Origin: Ilex aquifolium
Taxonomy: Eukaryota; Streptophyta; Magnoliopsida; Aquifoliales; Aquifoliaceae
Assembly: GCA_951799425.1 (NCBI GenBank)
Contig: OX637391.1
Location: forward strand, 15,893,051-15,957,050
Direction of reading: 5' to 3'
Length of the DNA stretch: 64,000 bases
The notes under the pieces are model-generated. The model had not been told where the DNA came from. It was given only the letters and a program-made list of their open reading frames with translations, and did not search any database. The position numbers and the translations under genes were made by a program. Of the stretch, positions 33,504 through 46,946 are shown in pieces. Each line of letters starts with the position of its first letter. The stretch's first letter is position 1.

Positions 33504-34497
33504 TCATACAAGCCTATTTTTCAATTTGTTGAAAATTTAGGCCTTATGTGGTTTGTGTTTACAAAACAATTTTTTATTCTCAAAATTTTAAAAATAAAGA
33601 AAATCTGTTTGGTTAGATTTTTTTAATCTCTAATTTTTTTTTTTTTAAAAAGTAGGAATTGAGATGTAGTTTTAGAGATGGTGTTTTGGCTGAATTTGGG
33701 AACAAGTTTCCAAGAAAAGTGAAAACACGTGAAACAAACCCCTAATTAATGAGATCTCACCGTCAAATACATTGGCTACAAAATATGCCCGTACTATATA
33801 TAACCTAAAACCCCCATTTTTCCTCCTCCCCAAATCGGCGAACTCTGTCGCCTTCTTCTTCTCCTCCAAAGATCGACGACAAACACCCGTAGGAGCACCG
33901 ACGAAGGCAAAAGATTGACGACAAACGCCTGTTGCCTTCTCTTTAATCCATAAAAATGTTGCTGTACAATGTGTACACACGATCTATTTATAGTGGAATT
34001 TATATCGTCTATAATTAGGTTTATGTTATATATCGCTGTGTTTCTATCAATACATTTATTATCGGGGCTTAGTGGGTCAACTAGGCTGTTTACCCCAACC
34101 ATTAAGACAAATATATGCTCATAACTTGGTGACAATTTTATGTTTGGCTGAGAGGTCGCGTAAAGAGTTATATGTCCTAACTAATAAGCTTTACTCTATG
34201 TAACATGAAACCTTGAATGCCAGGAATCAAATCATCAGTCTGGCATGTGTAACCTCCAACAAGGCTTCATATTGTAATTAAGGCAGTTGCTACCTATTCG
34301 AAGCCATTGGAGTAAAGGCGATTTCGAATTGCTTCCACTCTTATAAGTGAAACCATTCCCTGAATAGAATGTATTCACATGCTCTTAGGACACATGGTTG
34401 CGACGAAAACTTCAAAAGCACGCAATCACCCACTTACCACACATGGATTAAACCTTGTTCCCACAAAGTCTGCAAATTCAGGGTTAACATTCAAAAT
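33504..34497. other. Insertion in unit 3; no gene recognised
   Basis: From 33597 to about 34497 the sequence is absent from units 1 and 4. The opening part (TCTGTTTGGTTAGATTTTTT) resembles 45440-45480 upstream of the intact NLR, so a shared MITE family is likely. On the minus strand near 34490-34450 there is a short open piece, NPEFADFVGTRFNPC, followed by a GT donor. It could be a captured exon, but I do not recognise it. Confidence 0.4.
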
Positions 34498-34762
34498 AAA
34501 GAGTGTACCAGCAACATATAAAGTATTTAACCTGGTACATATACAAAAGTTATGCTCGTTGATTATTCCATGTATATGGTTTTCAATTGATATCGGGTAT
34601 CAAAGAATAGTTGGACCCATTATTAATCTAATGATGGTGGTGAGGGATTAAGCGAGCAAGTTAGCTTAATAAATTAGATTCAAGAAGCATTGCTTGTTTG
34701 TTTTTCACATAGAGAAGAAAGAAATTGATCACAAAATAAATGGCCTTGACATTGCATATTTC

Positions 34763-35100
34763 CAGTCATTCAGTTTGTTGGTTGGAGAGGCCGACCAGTG
34801 GGAAGGCCTGAAGCAAAATAGGATCTTGAGAACTCGAAAGAAAATGATGGGAAGATCCCTCATCAAGGGGATCAAAAAACAGATAGACATGAGAGCCATC
34901 TTCAATTCCATAATAAACCAGAGTGAGTTCATTTTCATTCATCAAATGGCTCGGATCATCACCAAATATCAGAATGAGTCGATCTTGAGGGAGATTTTCT
35001 TGGGTTCCAATCTCTCGAGGTCTGCAATTGTGGCTTCATCACCGATGTGAATGTAGAAGAGTTTTCCGGCCAATATTTCCACCGCCACCCTCATTTTTTT
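34763..35100 (-). pseudogene. Frameshifted ubiquitin-like gene copy (unit 3)
   Basis: It aligns along its length with the 115-aa gene of unit 1. The first strand and the start of the helix are still readable from the minus-strand ATG near 35095. However, a 4-bp deletion at about 35016 (CCAATCTCTCGAGG here versus CCAATCTCTCTCTGGAGG) shifts the frame after VADL. The downstream half keeps its similarity only in another frame, and further stops are present. The gene is therefore broken here while the unit 1 and unit 4 copies are open. Confidence 0.8.
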
Positions 35101-36114
35101 TCCAGACAATAGTGCAGCTAGCCACTCAAAACTCTTTCTGAGATGGGGGAGGAGAGAAAATCATATGCACAACATGAAAGGTGATCATGTAGGTTGCATT
35201 CTCTATAGTCAGTTTTTTGTAACATGCCTATCGAATGGAACAGTTGTTTGTGAGTTTAAGCAAGTGAAACTAACTCCAGTTACATTAAATGTGATGAACT
35301 AGTCATTGGATTCCGTAAGAGTGATTAAGGAAATGGTCTCCTTTGGGTTCTTAATCTTTTTGCTGCTCCAACTAGATATTATTTGGATGTGTGACTAACA
35401 ATGGTAAATTTGGGATACATGCAATCACCCACTAAAAAAATTACCTCGTTTTATATAGATTGTCTTGCAAAAATCAAACTTAGACCTCGATAACCCAGAA
35501 GCATTCACATCTGAGCTACTGGATTGATTCAGAAAACTAATATTGGACTGACAAAGTCATGCAACTCACAAAAATATTTGGAATGCAATATCCACAAATC
35601 TGTTTATTAAACCTTCTAAACTTGCATCATTTGCCTCTTCTCAGAGTCATGATCAAACCCTTTCTTTAAGTATGACAAAAGACGGGTTCTACTCTATCAT
35701 TGTACCACATTCTATGTTGCAAAATTATAAAATGTTGTCGAAATGGCGGCTGAAGCTTTAGAAATACACTAGCTGTTCTTGTAGCTCCTTTCATTTAGTG
35801 TAGGGAGGGTGGAAGCACTATCGAACAATAGCATTACTTTTTTATTTTTTCAATTAAGATAAATAAATTAGTGAAAATTTAGGAGGTTTCTTAAGAACAC
35901 GAGACTTCAGTTACATAGTTCTCTGGTAAGAAAATGAGAAATAAAAGGCTACAAAACTTAATGGTCATGAAATCAAGATCAAACATTCAATGATTCTTCA
36001 TGTGAGTTCAAAAAATCAATCTGGTTCACCAATCGCAATATCAATCTCATTATAGAGGAGAGTTGAATAGCTTGGATGCGTCACTCACATCTGACTTTAA
36101 CTTCAGCTAGAGTT
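35101..36114. other. Unit 3 intergenic; no gene seen
   Basis: Bases 35101-35830 match 4058-4790 of unit 1 with many small changes. From about 35840 the copy jumps to unit 1's 5200-5350 region and then to the kinase fragment. No gene was found. Confidence 0.6.
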
Positions 36115-36370
36115 TCTTCCAATTGGATTGAATGAAATCATCTATTGCTTTTGATCTCATCTTCTCCCTTGGGTCTGCTGCCTAACCTTTTCAATGGGTA
36201 CTTTTGGACAAATCCTTCAAGCAAAGAGTGAGCTTCAATGCTTTGGCATGGTGGAAGCTTCACTTTCTCATTGATGATCCTCCCCTAAATCCTCTTTCTA
36301 CTTGAATGCTTGAATGGCAGCTGTCCAGTCAGAATTTCATACAAGAGAATCCCAATGCTCCATTGTGACC
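36115..36370 (-). pseudogene. S6-kinase-like C-lobe fragment (unit 3)
   Basis: The minus strand reads IGILLYEILTGQLPFKH, then a stop in the RKRI region, NEKVKLPP, EAHSLL and PLKRLGS. Relative to the unit 1 fragment it keeps the WSIG glycine and the more kinase-like LTGQLPF, but it adds a stop codon near 36290. The other catalytic motifs are absent. It is a relic only. Confidence 0.65.
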
Positions 36371-39300
36371 TTCGGACAGTAAAGTATCTGGAGCCATGAA
36401 AGGTTTATTCATCAATTACCTTTGCCATTTCAAAGCACCCACAGGTCTGTCTGCGTTTAAACTGCTCGAAGGTAGGCTTCTGTCATTTGGACCAGCCCCT
36501 GTTGCCCTGCCTGCTAACATAGCTTGACGATTGCAGGGTCGTGGTCAAAGCCAAATCTTTGATTGTGTTTAGTTCCATTTGGAACATGTTCGGCAGGTGA
36601 AAGTCTCTCCGGGGACAAGTATATCATTCAAACTACCCTTGATCCATCCATGAACCTAGTTCTTGGAATGTGTTTGTAAACCACCACAAGTTCGAATTAA
36701 ATGACCTTTGTCCCCTATATATCAATTTCTGGACACTCTCCTGCAAAAAAAAAAAACAAGACAAAGTTAGAGTTCTTCCCAAATGAATGGCTTCCTACTC
36801 CTTTCCTCATATCAAGACAAGAGACGTGAGGAATTTACTTGGAATTTAATTGTTACTATTTAACTATTGTAACCAAATCAGATTGAATTTTTTTAGAACT
36901 AAAAGTTAAAGGACTTCTGAGAAATATGGGGGTGCAATCCAATTATGCAGAAAGCATATACGAGAGAGTAAATAACCTCTAAGCCAAAGCATGTCATCAA
37001 GGTAACAATGTTCAAGCATCCCATACCAAGCCGTGGACCACCTAAACACATATTAATTAAGATTTTTTAAGAAAAAAATTAGATTTTTATTTTTGATTTT
37101 ATTTCAATAAATGATACAATATAACATGAATTTTTGCTGTAAAATTTAAAATATTTGATATTCTATCTTTAATTAGAATATTTTTAGTATAAGCATAACA
37201 TTTTAAACTTAAAGAATCTAAGTATTATACTTTTATAAACTTCAGGGAGTCGGGATATAAATTACTAATAGATATACTAAGACGGTAGGAGTCTAAATGT
37301 TACGTTCGTACAAATCTCAGGAGGTTTGTATAAAATATTTTAAATGTTAGGGAGTCTGAGTGTTTAAGTAACAAATGTCAGGGATCTTAGTGTAAATATC
37401 CAAAAAAACAAAAAGGCCAGAAGTCTGGCTACCGGTAGTTCTTATTGGCTGCAATGACTGAAGAGGAAAGTGAGAATTGTTTCGATTGGATTAATTCCTT
37501 CTTCCACTGTCACTACCGCTTTCTCTCTCTTCTTTCTCTCACCACTGTCATCACCACCAGCTCCACGTCCACTTCCACTTCCACTCACACTCAACCACAT
37601 CTTTAGCTCATCTCTAGAGGGAAAAAAACAATAGTTGGAGAGAGAAAATAGTTAGATATATGTATATAACCATACTGATAGAGAAATAGTGGCTTTGTGC
37701 TCTGTATTTTGTTCTTTTGTGATATATTATATTATATATTCTCTTTTTAACTGATGATAGTTAAAATTATCCTCCTCTCTCTATATGAGCCATTCTTTGC
37801 TTCTAACCTTTGTCTTGTTTAAGCATTGAAAGAGCCTACAGGGGCAAGTGTAGCTTTCAAGCTACTCTTAATCCATTCATGAACCTCGTTCTGGGAAAGG
37901 TGCTTGTAACCACCACAAATCCTAACCATCTCAGGGCAGTAAATAACTCCATGATTGGCCACCCAACCACCAAATAGAACATGTTAATGCAGATATAAGA
38001 GATCTAAGAGAAGAATTTCATGTAAAATTACAACAAGTGCACAAAAAAGAAGAAAGTTCGTCTAGTTTTAAACTCCTTTTTTGCTATTAGCTTTTTCCAA
38101 GAGCTAATGAAAGCTAAATCTTGCAAAGGAAGATAATAATGGAAAGATAAAACTACCAGCCCATGCACAAGGCTCCGGCCACAGCAAATTGTTGGGAGGT
38201 CAAATGTGTGTAATTTTATCCCCTCACTTAGAGAGACTATTTTCATGGCTCAAACCCGTAGTACCCAGGTCACACTAAAAACAATTTTACGAGTGGGCTT
38301 CTGAGACAAAACAATTCTATAACGAGGTACCAAAAGAAATAGGAAAATACTAACGTCAAGTTAGTGAGTGAGTGACTGACTCATTCTGCAACAAGATTTT
38401 ACTTGACCAAATCTTTTTACACCCAAATGATGTAAAAGGAGTAAATATGCTTTGGAAGTCAATTCTTGATGAAAAATAGTGGTCCCTTGTATCAACAATA
38501 GAGTTTGAGGGATATTTGGCAAGTCCTAAATAACTGGAATTGGCTACATAATTTTTTTTAATTAATTGTTTACAATTTAATAGAATATATAACACTTAAA
38601 GACACTCGTTAGTGTGAGGTATGGGGTGGGGGTGTACTTTTTATCTTCTATCAAGATATATATATATGCACTCATGGCCTTTTCCGCCGCCTCATTCCAA
38701 ATTCATTTAAGTCTTCCACTTCCTCTAAAATTTCCACCATGAGCGATCATCAAGTCATTGTTACTCTTTGGTACATGTCCAAATTATCAAAATCAGTTTT
38801 CATATTTATCTCCAATAAGTACTAAAACCTACCCATCTACATATTATTGTTTTACAACATATTCATGTTAGTATTCTCCTTTTAGTTACACTCATCTGAA
38901 AATAAAATTAAGGTTACATTTATGTTTTGTGAGTGCCTTGAAGCTTGAATTTGTATTTGAACTGAATGATTTAAAGTTACTAAGAGGTAAATTTGGCCCA
39001 AAAACAATCGCCATGTGCATGAGAGAGAGAGAGAGAGAGAGAGAATTTTCACATTGCAGAGAGAAAGGCTGATGCTTCCCAAGAAAGAACAACCATCAAG
39101 AATTGTAGGAAAACCTCGGATTAGTGCCTCAACCTAGCTGACATATATCAAACAACCTCATTATTGGGCATGTCCTTATTAATGTATCAGTGCTAGAATA
39201 ACCAAAACATTAAAAGGACTTGGATGGTTTCATGGATGAAGCTATGTCTCCAAACAAATTTCTGTTACCTCAAAATACTTTAAAATTTAAGCTTATTGCA

Positions 39301-40952
39301 AAATTAAAATTGGTTTCATTTACTTAAAATGATTTTCCCACATACTAATGACTCTAGATCTAATGCCCAATTAGCATTAGGCCATTAGGCTTTTCGCTAT
39401 TCTGAGTCCAAATTACATTGCCAATTCTCCTATCTCAGAGCTTTCACATATTTTTTCCGAACTTACTAGCACATGAGATTGTTAGCAGCCTAGGTAACAA
39501 AAGTATGGTAACCTTTCAACCTAATTCAAATCTCAAACATACTATATTGTGTCTCCATTTAAACACTTATGCAATGTTTGGCAAGTGGTATTAGACCAAG
39601 GGAATGGAATGATTATTACTTGGTAATAAGCATTCATTTGTTTGGTTTGTGCCTTTGTGGTAATTAAAATTTATTCCCATTCCTTCGCATTCCAAAAGAA
39701 TAACTAATCCCATAAAATATGAGATTATTTTAAAGTAGATAGATTGTTTGTATTGAATTTTTCGCGGTTCAGATCGTTTTGATCTGATGGTCCTAATTGG
39801 ATTTTCATTCATTTTACAACTCTAAGACTCTTATATCTCATATAACTCTCTCTCTCTCTCTATATATATCTTATACTCTCTCTCGTACTATTTTTTTTTG
39901 TTTTCTCTGTGTTGTTTTTGTTATTATTTACTTCATAAAACAAATGAAACTACATGTTATGCAATTATTTATTTCATGAAACAAATTCAAAGTTTTTATA
40001 TATCTGACGATATGTATTTTGTCACTTACTTCTTAATTTGTAAATAACACTTAATATAAATAAAAAATAGCACATTGACTATAAATACCAAATAAAATTC
40101 AACACGAAATGAACCTTAGAAAAATTGACATTTAATTTTGTCCAATTTATATTCAACTTTGTCAAATTAATATCAAATTTATTTTTATTATTATCAAATT
40201 AATATTGAAATTCATTTAATCAATTTTTTGGAGTACTTAATTATATTAATTTTTTGGGTACTAAATCAAATTTTACTTAATTTTATTAAATTTTTAATTT
40301 TTTTGGTAATAAATTTGTAGAAGGGCAATTGTAAAAATAATAAAATTTTTGGGGATAACATTATCAATTTTTATTAGCAACATTGACGGAATGAAGACCG
40401 AGAGGATCTCCGTGTATTGATAAAAGTACAAGACTAATACACATCTATTTCACAATCATTATTTTTTCTCAATAACAATCGATTTTCATATAAAAAACAC
40501 ACACTCCACGCACAAAGATAGATAGGTCTCACTCATATTCACTCACACTCGAGCTTATGATACACCAGAAACACACAAAAAATACCACATACTAACATTT
40601 GGGCATCTGTCCACCCAGAAGACATTTTAGATCCTCAAATGACACACCACAGGAGCCCCTCAGATCACTCACAACAGATTTAGCCCATGCCGCTTCTTCA
40701 CCGACTCCAAACCTACCCAGAAGTCTCCATTAGATGCGGCAATTGAAGCGTCCAGAGAAAGAATTCGAATTATAGAGAGAAGTATGATCAACAAGAAGGA
40801 GGCGAATCTGAAGCGGGAGAAGAGAAGGGAGAGGGATCAAGAAGAAATTGGAGGAGAGAGAGTCGGAGTTTACTCTTCCTTCGGGTATACTATTTTCCCA
40901 TCAGATGGATGCTTTTACCAAGACCAAACCTCCCATGTAATAGGATTGGCCA
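36371..40952. other. Unit 3 right half and intact NLR 3' flank
   Basis: This matches unit 1 from about 6300 to 9385 with a 740-bp foreign insertion at 37050-37788, AT-rich and then CT-rich and unclassified. At 39021-39044 there is an (AG)n run. From 39720 to 40400 lies Helitron-like sequence (TCAGATCGTTTTGATCTGAT and the AT-rich minisatellite). From 40600 to 40952 lies the unique 3' flank of the intact NLR. No gene was seen other than relics. Confidence 0.5.
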
Positions 40953-43900
40953 CTAACAATCCAAGGACTGTATTTGCCCACCATTGATCCAAATCTCAGG
41001 AACGTGAGCTATCTTTGGCCAGTCCTCGCCATTCATTTTCTCGCATCGCCTCTCCAAATGTGGGCAACTCAAAATATTCAACACTCGGAGGGCATTTAAA
41101 TGTTGGATGTCTTCGGGCAAAGACGTCAGCTCTGGACATTTTATTATCCACAATGATCTCAGGGAAGACAAGCCTTGTAACCCAAGCGCTGGTAAGGACG
41201 TAAGACTGTCACAACCAACTATAAAGAGACTCTCTAGGGATATGAGGTGTTTGAGCCCTTCTGGTAAACACTCAAGACTGCGGCAATCACGAATGGTCAA
41301 GTCTTTTAGAGCAGATAGATTATCCATCTGACGTGGCAGAGTCTTGATATTGTTTAGTCTATTAAGCTCTAGGGACTTAAGAACCTTGTGATTTTGAAGC
41401 AGACCGTCTGGAAGAGCCTCCAACTCATCAAAAAATGATAATTCAAGCGAGGAAAGTGAAGTGAGATCCATCACTGACCTAACTAACCTTGTGTTACTAC
41501 TCCTTGTTATTACTAATCTCTTTAGTGCAGGAAGATTAGGCAAATCAGCTAACTTGGGACACCCTATGATCTCTAATTCCCGTAGACAACCCAAACTTTC
41601 TCCACCGTCTGTTGTTGTCCATTGCTCTAAACTAGGCATGAACTGCAATTTGAGCTTTTCCAATGCTGGAAATGATTTTTTCCCATCTCCAAAGCACTCA
41701 TTGTTGAAGCGCTTCACAGCATGCATTCCAAAAACAGAAAGAAACTTGAGGAAGGGCAGTTTCCCGAGAAGAGAAAGATGTTCAAATCTTTCACACCGTC
41801 TTAGAGATATTTCAACTAGATTTTGAAGATCCAAATCCAGCATCCAATTAGGAAACTTCAAGCCTTGATATCCATCTATCAGCAACTTTTTCAGATTTGA
41901 ATGAGGTTGGAGACCATCAAGAATTTCTTCAACATTATTCGGAAAGTTGTCTTTCGTGATGTCATCGTCCCAATACAATCTAAGATCACAAAGATTAAGC
42001 TTCGTCTTTAAACTGGAACTTCTTGCATCCTCTGGATTTTTTACGTAATTGAGTCCTTTGATGGTCAACTCACCACCAAGATTTAATTCCTTCAGCTCGC
42101 TTATTTGCTGACCGTGGTGTGGACCCACGATAAACATGCTCAAAGTTTGTAGGCAAGTTAATTGCCCCAGCCCAACTGGCATACAAGTGAGAGAATAACA
42201 ACCTCTAATGTCCAGACATATGAGATTTCTCATTTGCTTCATACCTTTTGGCAACTGACGGAGCTGACCACAATCTCTCAGCTTCAATGTCTGCAAGTTT
42301 TGGAGACAAGTTGTCGATTCTGGTAAACTGACGATATCATGAGAGTACGACATGTCAAGGTACCTTAGATGTTTCAAATTCCCAATTAAAGATGGTAAAT
42401 TTTTATTGCCAATCCCTCTAACCGCCAACACCCTCAGGTATTTTTGTTTTGAGATGCAGGTATCCACATTATGAGGGAAGCCTCCTGAAAGTAACATAAA
42501 GGAGCGCAAAGATTGCTTTGTGCTCATATTAGATGTTTCAGGACTCCACTCATCAAGAGACAAATGACGAATCTTTTCTGGAATTTTCAGCACCTTACCA
42601 CGCTCCATTGTACAACATTCTCGTATCATAATAGACTGGGCAAGATCATGCATCAAATCGTGCATTTTACACGTCAACTTACCATCGTCGTTTTCCTTGA
42701 CATCTTGAAAGAAAGACCTGCAAACCAGATCATTGAAACACTCACGAGCCTCATCAAGTAGATTTGTTTGTCCTGTGGATGGAATGAAGCTGTTTGCCAT
42801 CCACAGCTCTATCAGCATGTCCACCTCCATTTCATAGTCTTTGGGAAATATAGAACAATAGGCAAAGCATTGTCTCAAATGTGGATGTAAATTGTCGTAA
42901 CTGAGCCTTAGGCTAGATAAGATAGCATTATCAGCATCCGATAAATTCCAAATATCACTTTCTTTCACAGATAACCATCCATTTATATCGCGTTTAAACC
43001 ACATCAGGCTTCCAAGAGCTTTGACTGCAAGGGGCACCCCACCACATTTCTTCACTATTTCTTTGCCGATTGTTTCGAACTGTAAGTTTTCCTTCCTCCC
43101 ATTCCCAAATGCACGTCGCTTGAATAAGGTCCAAGAATCATCATCCGACAAATATCCCAGGGGATATTTTGGAAGCGTAGCCATCATGTCAGCAACTTTC
43201 TCAATCCTGGTGGTTACTATAAGCATACTTCCTTTCGATCCACACCTCAATACACCTTTTAGTCTATCCCACTTGTCAGTTTCTTCGTTCCACACATCAT
43301 CTAGCACAAGTAAAAATCTCCTCCCCCTCAATCTTTCTTGGAGGCGTCGTTGCAGCAGATCCAATTCTGAGATAGTGCACGCAACACCTTGTAAATAAAA
43401 ATTTTCACAGCTTAGACCGCATATAATAACAAAACAATAACATGTGAAAATAAGAATGCTATATAAGTATATAGCAGTAAGTGAATAATACCTAAAGCAA
43501 AACAAATTAGCTTTAACAGTAAAGCAAGTGTACTGAAAAGCATACAAGTTAGACTATGCAATATCTAGCAAATGCCAAATGAACAGTACTTTATTTAACA
43601 GGAAAAAAAAACATGTAATTTAAAACTTGATAAAACAGGATATGTATATAAGTAAAAATAAGATTCAACCCAAACGTCGCGGTAGTAATTCCTCAATAGT
43701 CATGTCCACCGGAAAGTAGAGGTGAATTTGACTCGAATTAGGTTGCAAAAAATAATTTAATTCCAGATAATAAATATTAGAAAATTCATGAAAGAGTCAA
43801 AACTATCAAAGTTGGTGAAAGAAGCGGTACTGATTTTTTAATATGGTTTTCACGTACTGCTCAAGACCCTTCATATAGGCAATAAGTGAATCAAGTTGAA

Positions 43901-44816
43901 AATCTCAGTCATCAAACCATTTACCACTGTAACGTAATAGACTTGAAAAAGTTCATAATATTTCTTAAAATTTTTACCGTTAGGCTACTCATTTGAACAG
44001 TCAATACTCTTGAACATTAAACATCCAAATGTACCTGAAGATTTTATAAACTTCAAATTTTAAAATAGTAGAAACTGAAAATTCAATAAGAAATCCAAAT
44101 CTACCTTCTATCAACTCGATGATTGCCTTGGTCAGCCGTTGTATGCTGAAATCATCAGATACACACACCCAAATCATCATCTCAAAGTGATCCTGTACCC
44201 TTGGATCATTGTAGACCAACTGAGAAAGTGTGGTCTTTCCAAGTCCCCCCATACCCCATATGGCGTAGACAGAGAGATCATCTTCATAGCTCAAATTGCT
44301 AAGCAACACATCAATTATCATTTCTTTCTCCTCATTTCTACCGTAGATTTCTGACTCAATCACAAGGGAGCCAGTTTTTCTTCCCTCCATGTCATAAACC
44401 AGTGAATCTATAACACCCTCTTTCAAGTGGAACTTATGCTTCTCCCCTGCAATGACATCTAATCTCTCCCTTATATCTTTCACCTTATGAGCCATTCTTA
44501 AGCGGAATACGAAAGGATTTTGAGGCGTGAAGAAGGCACTTACCCTTCGTTTGAGAACTTCTGTGGCAAACTCGTCCAATATATTATCGGCATCATAAGC
44601 TGCATCCTTAAGCTTACTCAGCCAATCCTGCAGAGCCGCATTCTTGGTTTGCTTGGCCTCGGCATCTTGAAGCACAGCTTGGATTGTAGTGAAAGTACTC
44701 TTAAGTTTCTCGATCTCATTCTTTAGTCCCCAAGCTAACCCAAATTCTTGCAGTAGGTAAGAATTCAAGTTTCCCAAGATGGTACTCACAAGGCCAGAAA
44801 CAAGCGCATCTGCCAT
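40953..44816 (-). CDS. Intact CC-NB-ARC-LRR immune receptor (RGA-type CNL)
   Basis: Two exons: 44816-44105 and 43387-40953, with a 717-bp GT-AG intron splitting a Gly codon (residue 238). The joined frame gives 1048 residues, typical for this family. The order is: Rx-N coiled coil (1-150, with the EDVID-like AAYDADNILDEF at 72-83), P-loop GMGGLGKTT (188-196), RNBS-A (211-223), kinase-2 LLVLDDVW (263-270), RNBS-B LIVTTR (293-298), GLPL-type CGGVPLAVKAL (352-362), RNBS-D (411-424), MHD (479-481), then leucine-rich repeats to the RGA-type ending RCEKMNGEDWPKIAHVPEI. All nucleotide-binding motifs are intact, so a working intracellular pathogen sensor is likely. It probably acts as an ADP/ATP switch; the pathogen is unknown. 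It is the only complete NLR of the array, flanked by relics psi1, psi2 and psi3. The N-terminus MADALVSG is only loosely MADA-like. Confidence 0.94.
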
Positions 44817-46330
44817 ACTCTCTCTTTGATTTTTGGAACTCTACCCAGAAGGAAGTTCAGATCAGACAGGATTGCAAGCTGAAACAAGATTATAGCTCAC
44901 ACTTTGGCAATGGAAATGAATGAAAAACGCTGTATCAGTACCAATAATGTATAGGAAATTCACAGAGAAGCTACTGGCCAAGGCAGGTGAAGACTTTGGT
45001 ACATTGGGCTCCACACGGTTTTGAATTGGGCAGACGACTAGACGGCTTTATCTCTAGCTTTTAACTTTCCTTTTTTCTGCCCACGTTGGGCTCCACACGG
45101 TATTGATCAATAATGCATCTACTCATATTTATAAGTAGATTGGGCTCCACACCATAGGGTACCATGTATTTGTACAGCAGTCCTGACAATAACAAGGACA
45201 ATTAAGTATAATAATTCCAGCCATGTGGAGAGAAGATTCTCCCTATTGCAATGATGATTCTATTGCCAAAGCCAACCAAGCGTAAAGATGAAATGGGGGA
45301 TGTACTTCTACCCACAATTCTATTTAGTTTTATCGTAATTAGTATTTTTTTGAATTTCCTCATAAAACAAGAAAAAATTTAGGATCTCTTTGGATTGTAT
45401 CTCTAAAATAATTTTTTATTCTCAAAATTTTGAAAACAAGAGAGATATTATTTGGTTAGTTTTTTTGTTCTCTAATTTTTTAAAAATTCTGAATTGAGGT
45501 GTGATTTTAGAAAAGAACAAAATGATGTTCTCGCTATTATATAAGACAAAATGAAAATACGAGAAATAGCCTCATCTCCAAATTAATGAGGTCTCCCTTC
45601 GAGTTTCTTTGGAGACAAAAAATGGTGGCTGTCAACTTCTTCTCCATTGCTGTCACTGAGCTCTCTCTCGCAACTTTCTCTTTCTCTCGCAACTATTGAA
45701 TCCAGCTTCAAATCTGTGTATATACACAGATCTACACATCTATGCTTTGTGTAGATTTGGGTATATACACAAATTTGTGTGCGTCTGTGTGTGTGTGTGT
45801 GTGTTTTTTTTTTTGTGTAGAGAGGGAGGAAAGAAAGAGAGAGATGGGAATTGGGGGTTTTGTGGATTATTGTTTAAACATATTTTATAATTTTTTGTTC
45901 TTTAAAACTATTTTTAAAAACATATAATCAAATAGGTTTTGCAATCTACAAATTTTCAAAAACACTTTTTTAAAATTCTTCTCAAAAACTATTTTTGGAT
46001 ATTATTTTTGGACACTTTCTGTATTTGGGACCCTTAAACAAAAAAGAATTGAACTAGACCTAAATCTAAAATTATTGTTTGAGGACATAAAAATATGGTG
46101 GCCATAGGAATCCATTGTAATAGCCTAGTCTAAGGATTGGCATGAACTCTATACTCTTCCTCCTTTGTTTCTACACTTTCTCTGCCATTTCTTCTTCCTT
46201 TCTACGCATATCTCTTGTTCTTCTCCATATCTCTTTACGTATGGATCTCCTTATTGTGATTCAAAATTAATCTCAACTGTTGCTATTTGTGACTATCCAT
46301 CTCTACATTCGAATTCAAAGTAATTAACCT
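44817..46330. other. Upstream flank of the intact NLR; MITE-like sequence
   Basis: Bases 44817-45240 are the 5' flank of the NLR, part of which recurs at 31500-31595 as the displaced flank of psi2. Bases 45380-46020 contain TTTGGTTAG and AATCAAATAGG-type subterminal stretches and a (GT)n run (45779-45803) with CT-rich sequence at 45640-45690. This is probably a non-autonomous transposon related to 33597-33760. No gene was found. Confidence 0.45.
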
Positions 46331-46339
46331 TGCAACTAT

Positions 46340-46946
46340 GTGATGGGACATTGGCGACAGTCCAATTGTGTGTTGACACATGTCAACCCATGGCAGTTCA
46401 GCCAATCAAGACCTCTCGAACTCGAGGAGCACAATATACCCCGAGTAATAACTAGCCTGTTCCCGAACCCTGAGCAACGTGTTGACACAGGGGCGATTAT
46501 CCATAAGTCGAGAGGAACTGTGAGGTCCTCGGGTCCATGTCTAGAAAGCCCACACACTTGTTACCAGGATGCTCATAATGGTCAGAATGGAATCACCAAT
46601 ACACGGCTCAATCCGATGCGCTAAGCTTTGACATCAGGTTGCCTTGCATTAATGAAGTGTGACACAGGCACTCATTATGCTAGGTGAATGGGTCAGGACA
46701 TTAATGGCTAAGATGTGGGAGACATCATAACAGTCACAGGTATAAATACACAACTAAAACACGATATGAAGGTACGCAAGTTAAAAACGCTTTGCATTGA
46801 ATACCCTACACACTTATACGCCGACTTACTTAAGCTATAGAGGGGATAAGCTGGGTGTTCACCAGCCTCCTTTCCTAACTTTGCCAATTGTTTGCAGGAT
46901 TGTTCGAAGGGTCATCAACGTGGATCATCACAACTCATTGCAGGAA
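46340..46946 (+). mobile_element. Probable LTR (gypsy-like) fragment
   Basis: The composition changes to balanced GC. It has TATAAATACACAA at 46741-46753 as a promoter-like box, then CCGACTTACTTAAGC and GGGTGTTCACCAGCC, a U5-like arrangement common in plant gypsy LTRs ('acttgagc...ggag...cccggc'), ending near CAACTCATTGCA. The start is uncertain; candidates are TGATGGGACA at 46340 and TGTTGACACA at 46371. It lies immediately left of the point where the window's duplication becomes visible. Confidence 0.4.

Larger units (their letters stand above)
32637..40600. repeat. Unit 3 block, decayed and interrupted
   Basis: This is a diverged copy of the unit 1 block. It begins with the unit head (TTCCACCCTCTTGCTACG), carries a frameshifted ubiquitin-like gene and a broken kinase fragment, and ends with the tail (39430-39560) and the CA-rich NLR-side stretch (40440-40600). 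Extra sequences not in unit 1 lie at about 32706-33503, 33597-34497, 37050-37788 and 39720-40400. Much of unit 1's 4800-5990 and 6310-6430 is missing. Confidence 0.8.

Noticed and set aside
34694..35050. 118-residue plus-strand frame over the ubiquitin-like copy in unit 3
   Set aside because: Antisense to the broken ubiquitin-like gene. The corresponding frame is not open in units 1 and 4.
41461..41826. Plus-strand frame opposite the LRR region, conserved at 25199-25561
   Set aside because: Antisense shadow of the LRR coding sequence in both the intact gene and psi2.
43021..43398. Long plus-strand open frame opposite the NB-ARC coding region, seen again at 17161-17373 and 62199-62411
   Set aside because: It is the complement of conserved NLR codons. 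Its persistence follows from conservation of the sense strand, and it has no independent features.
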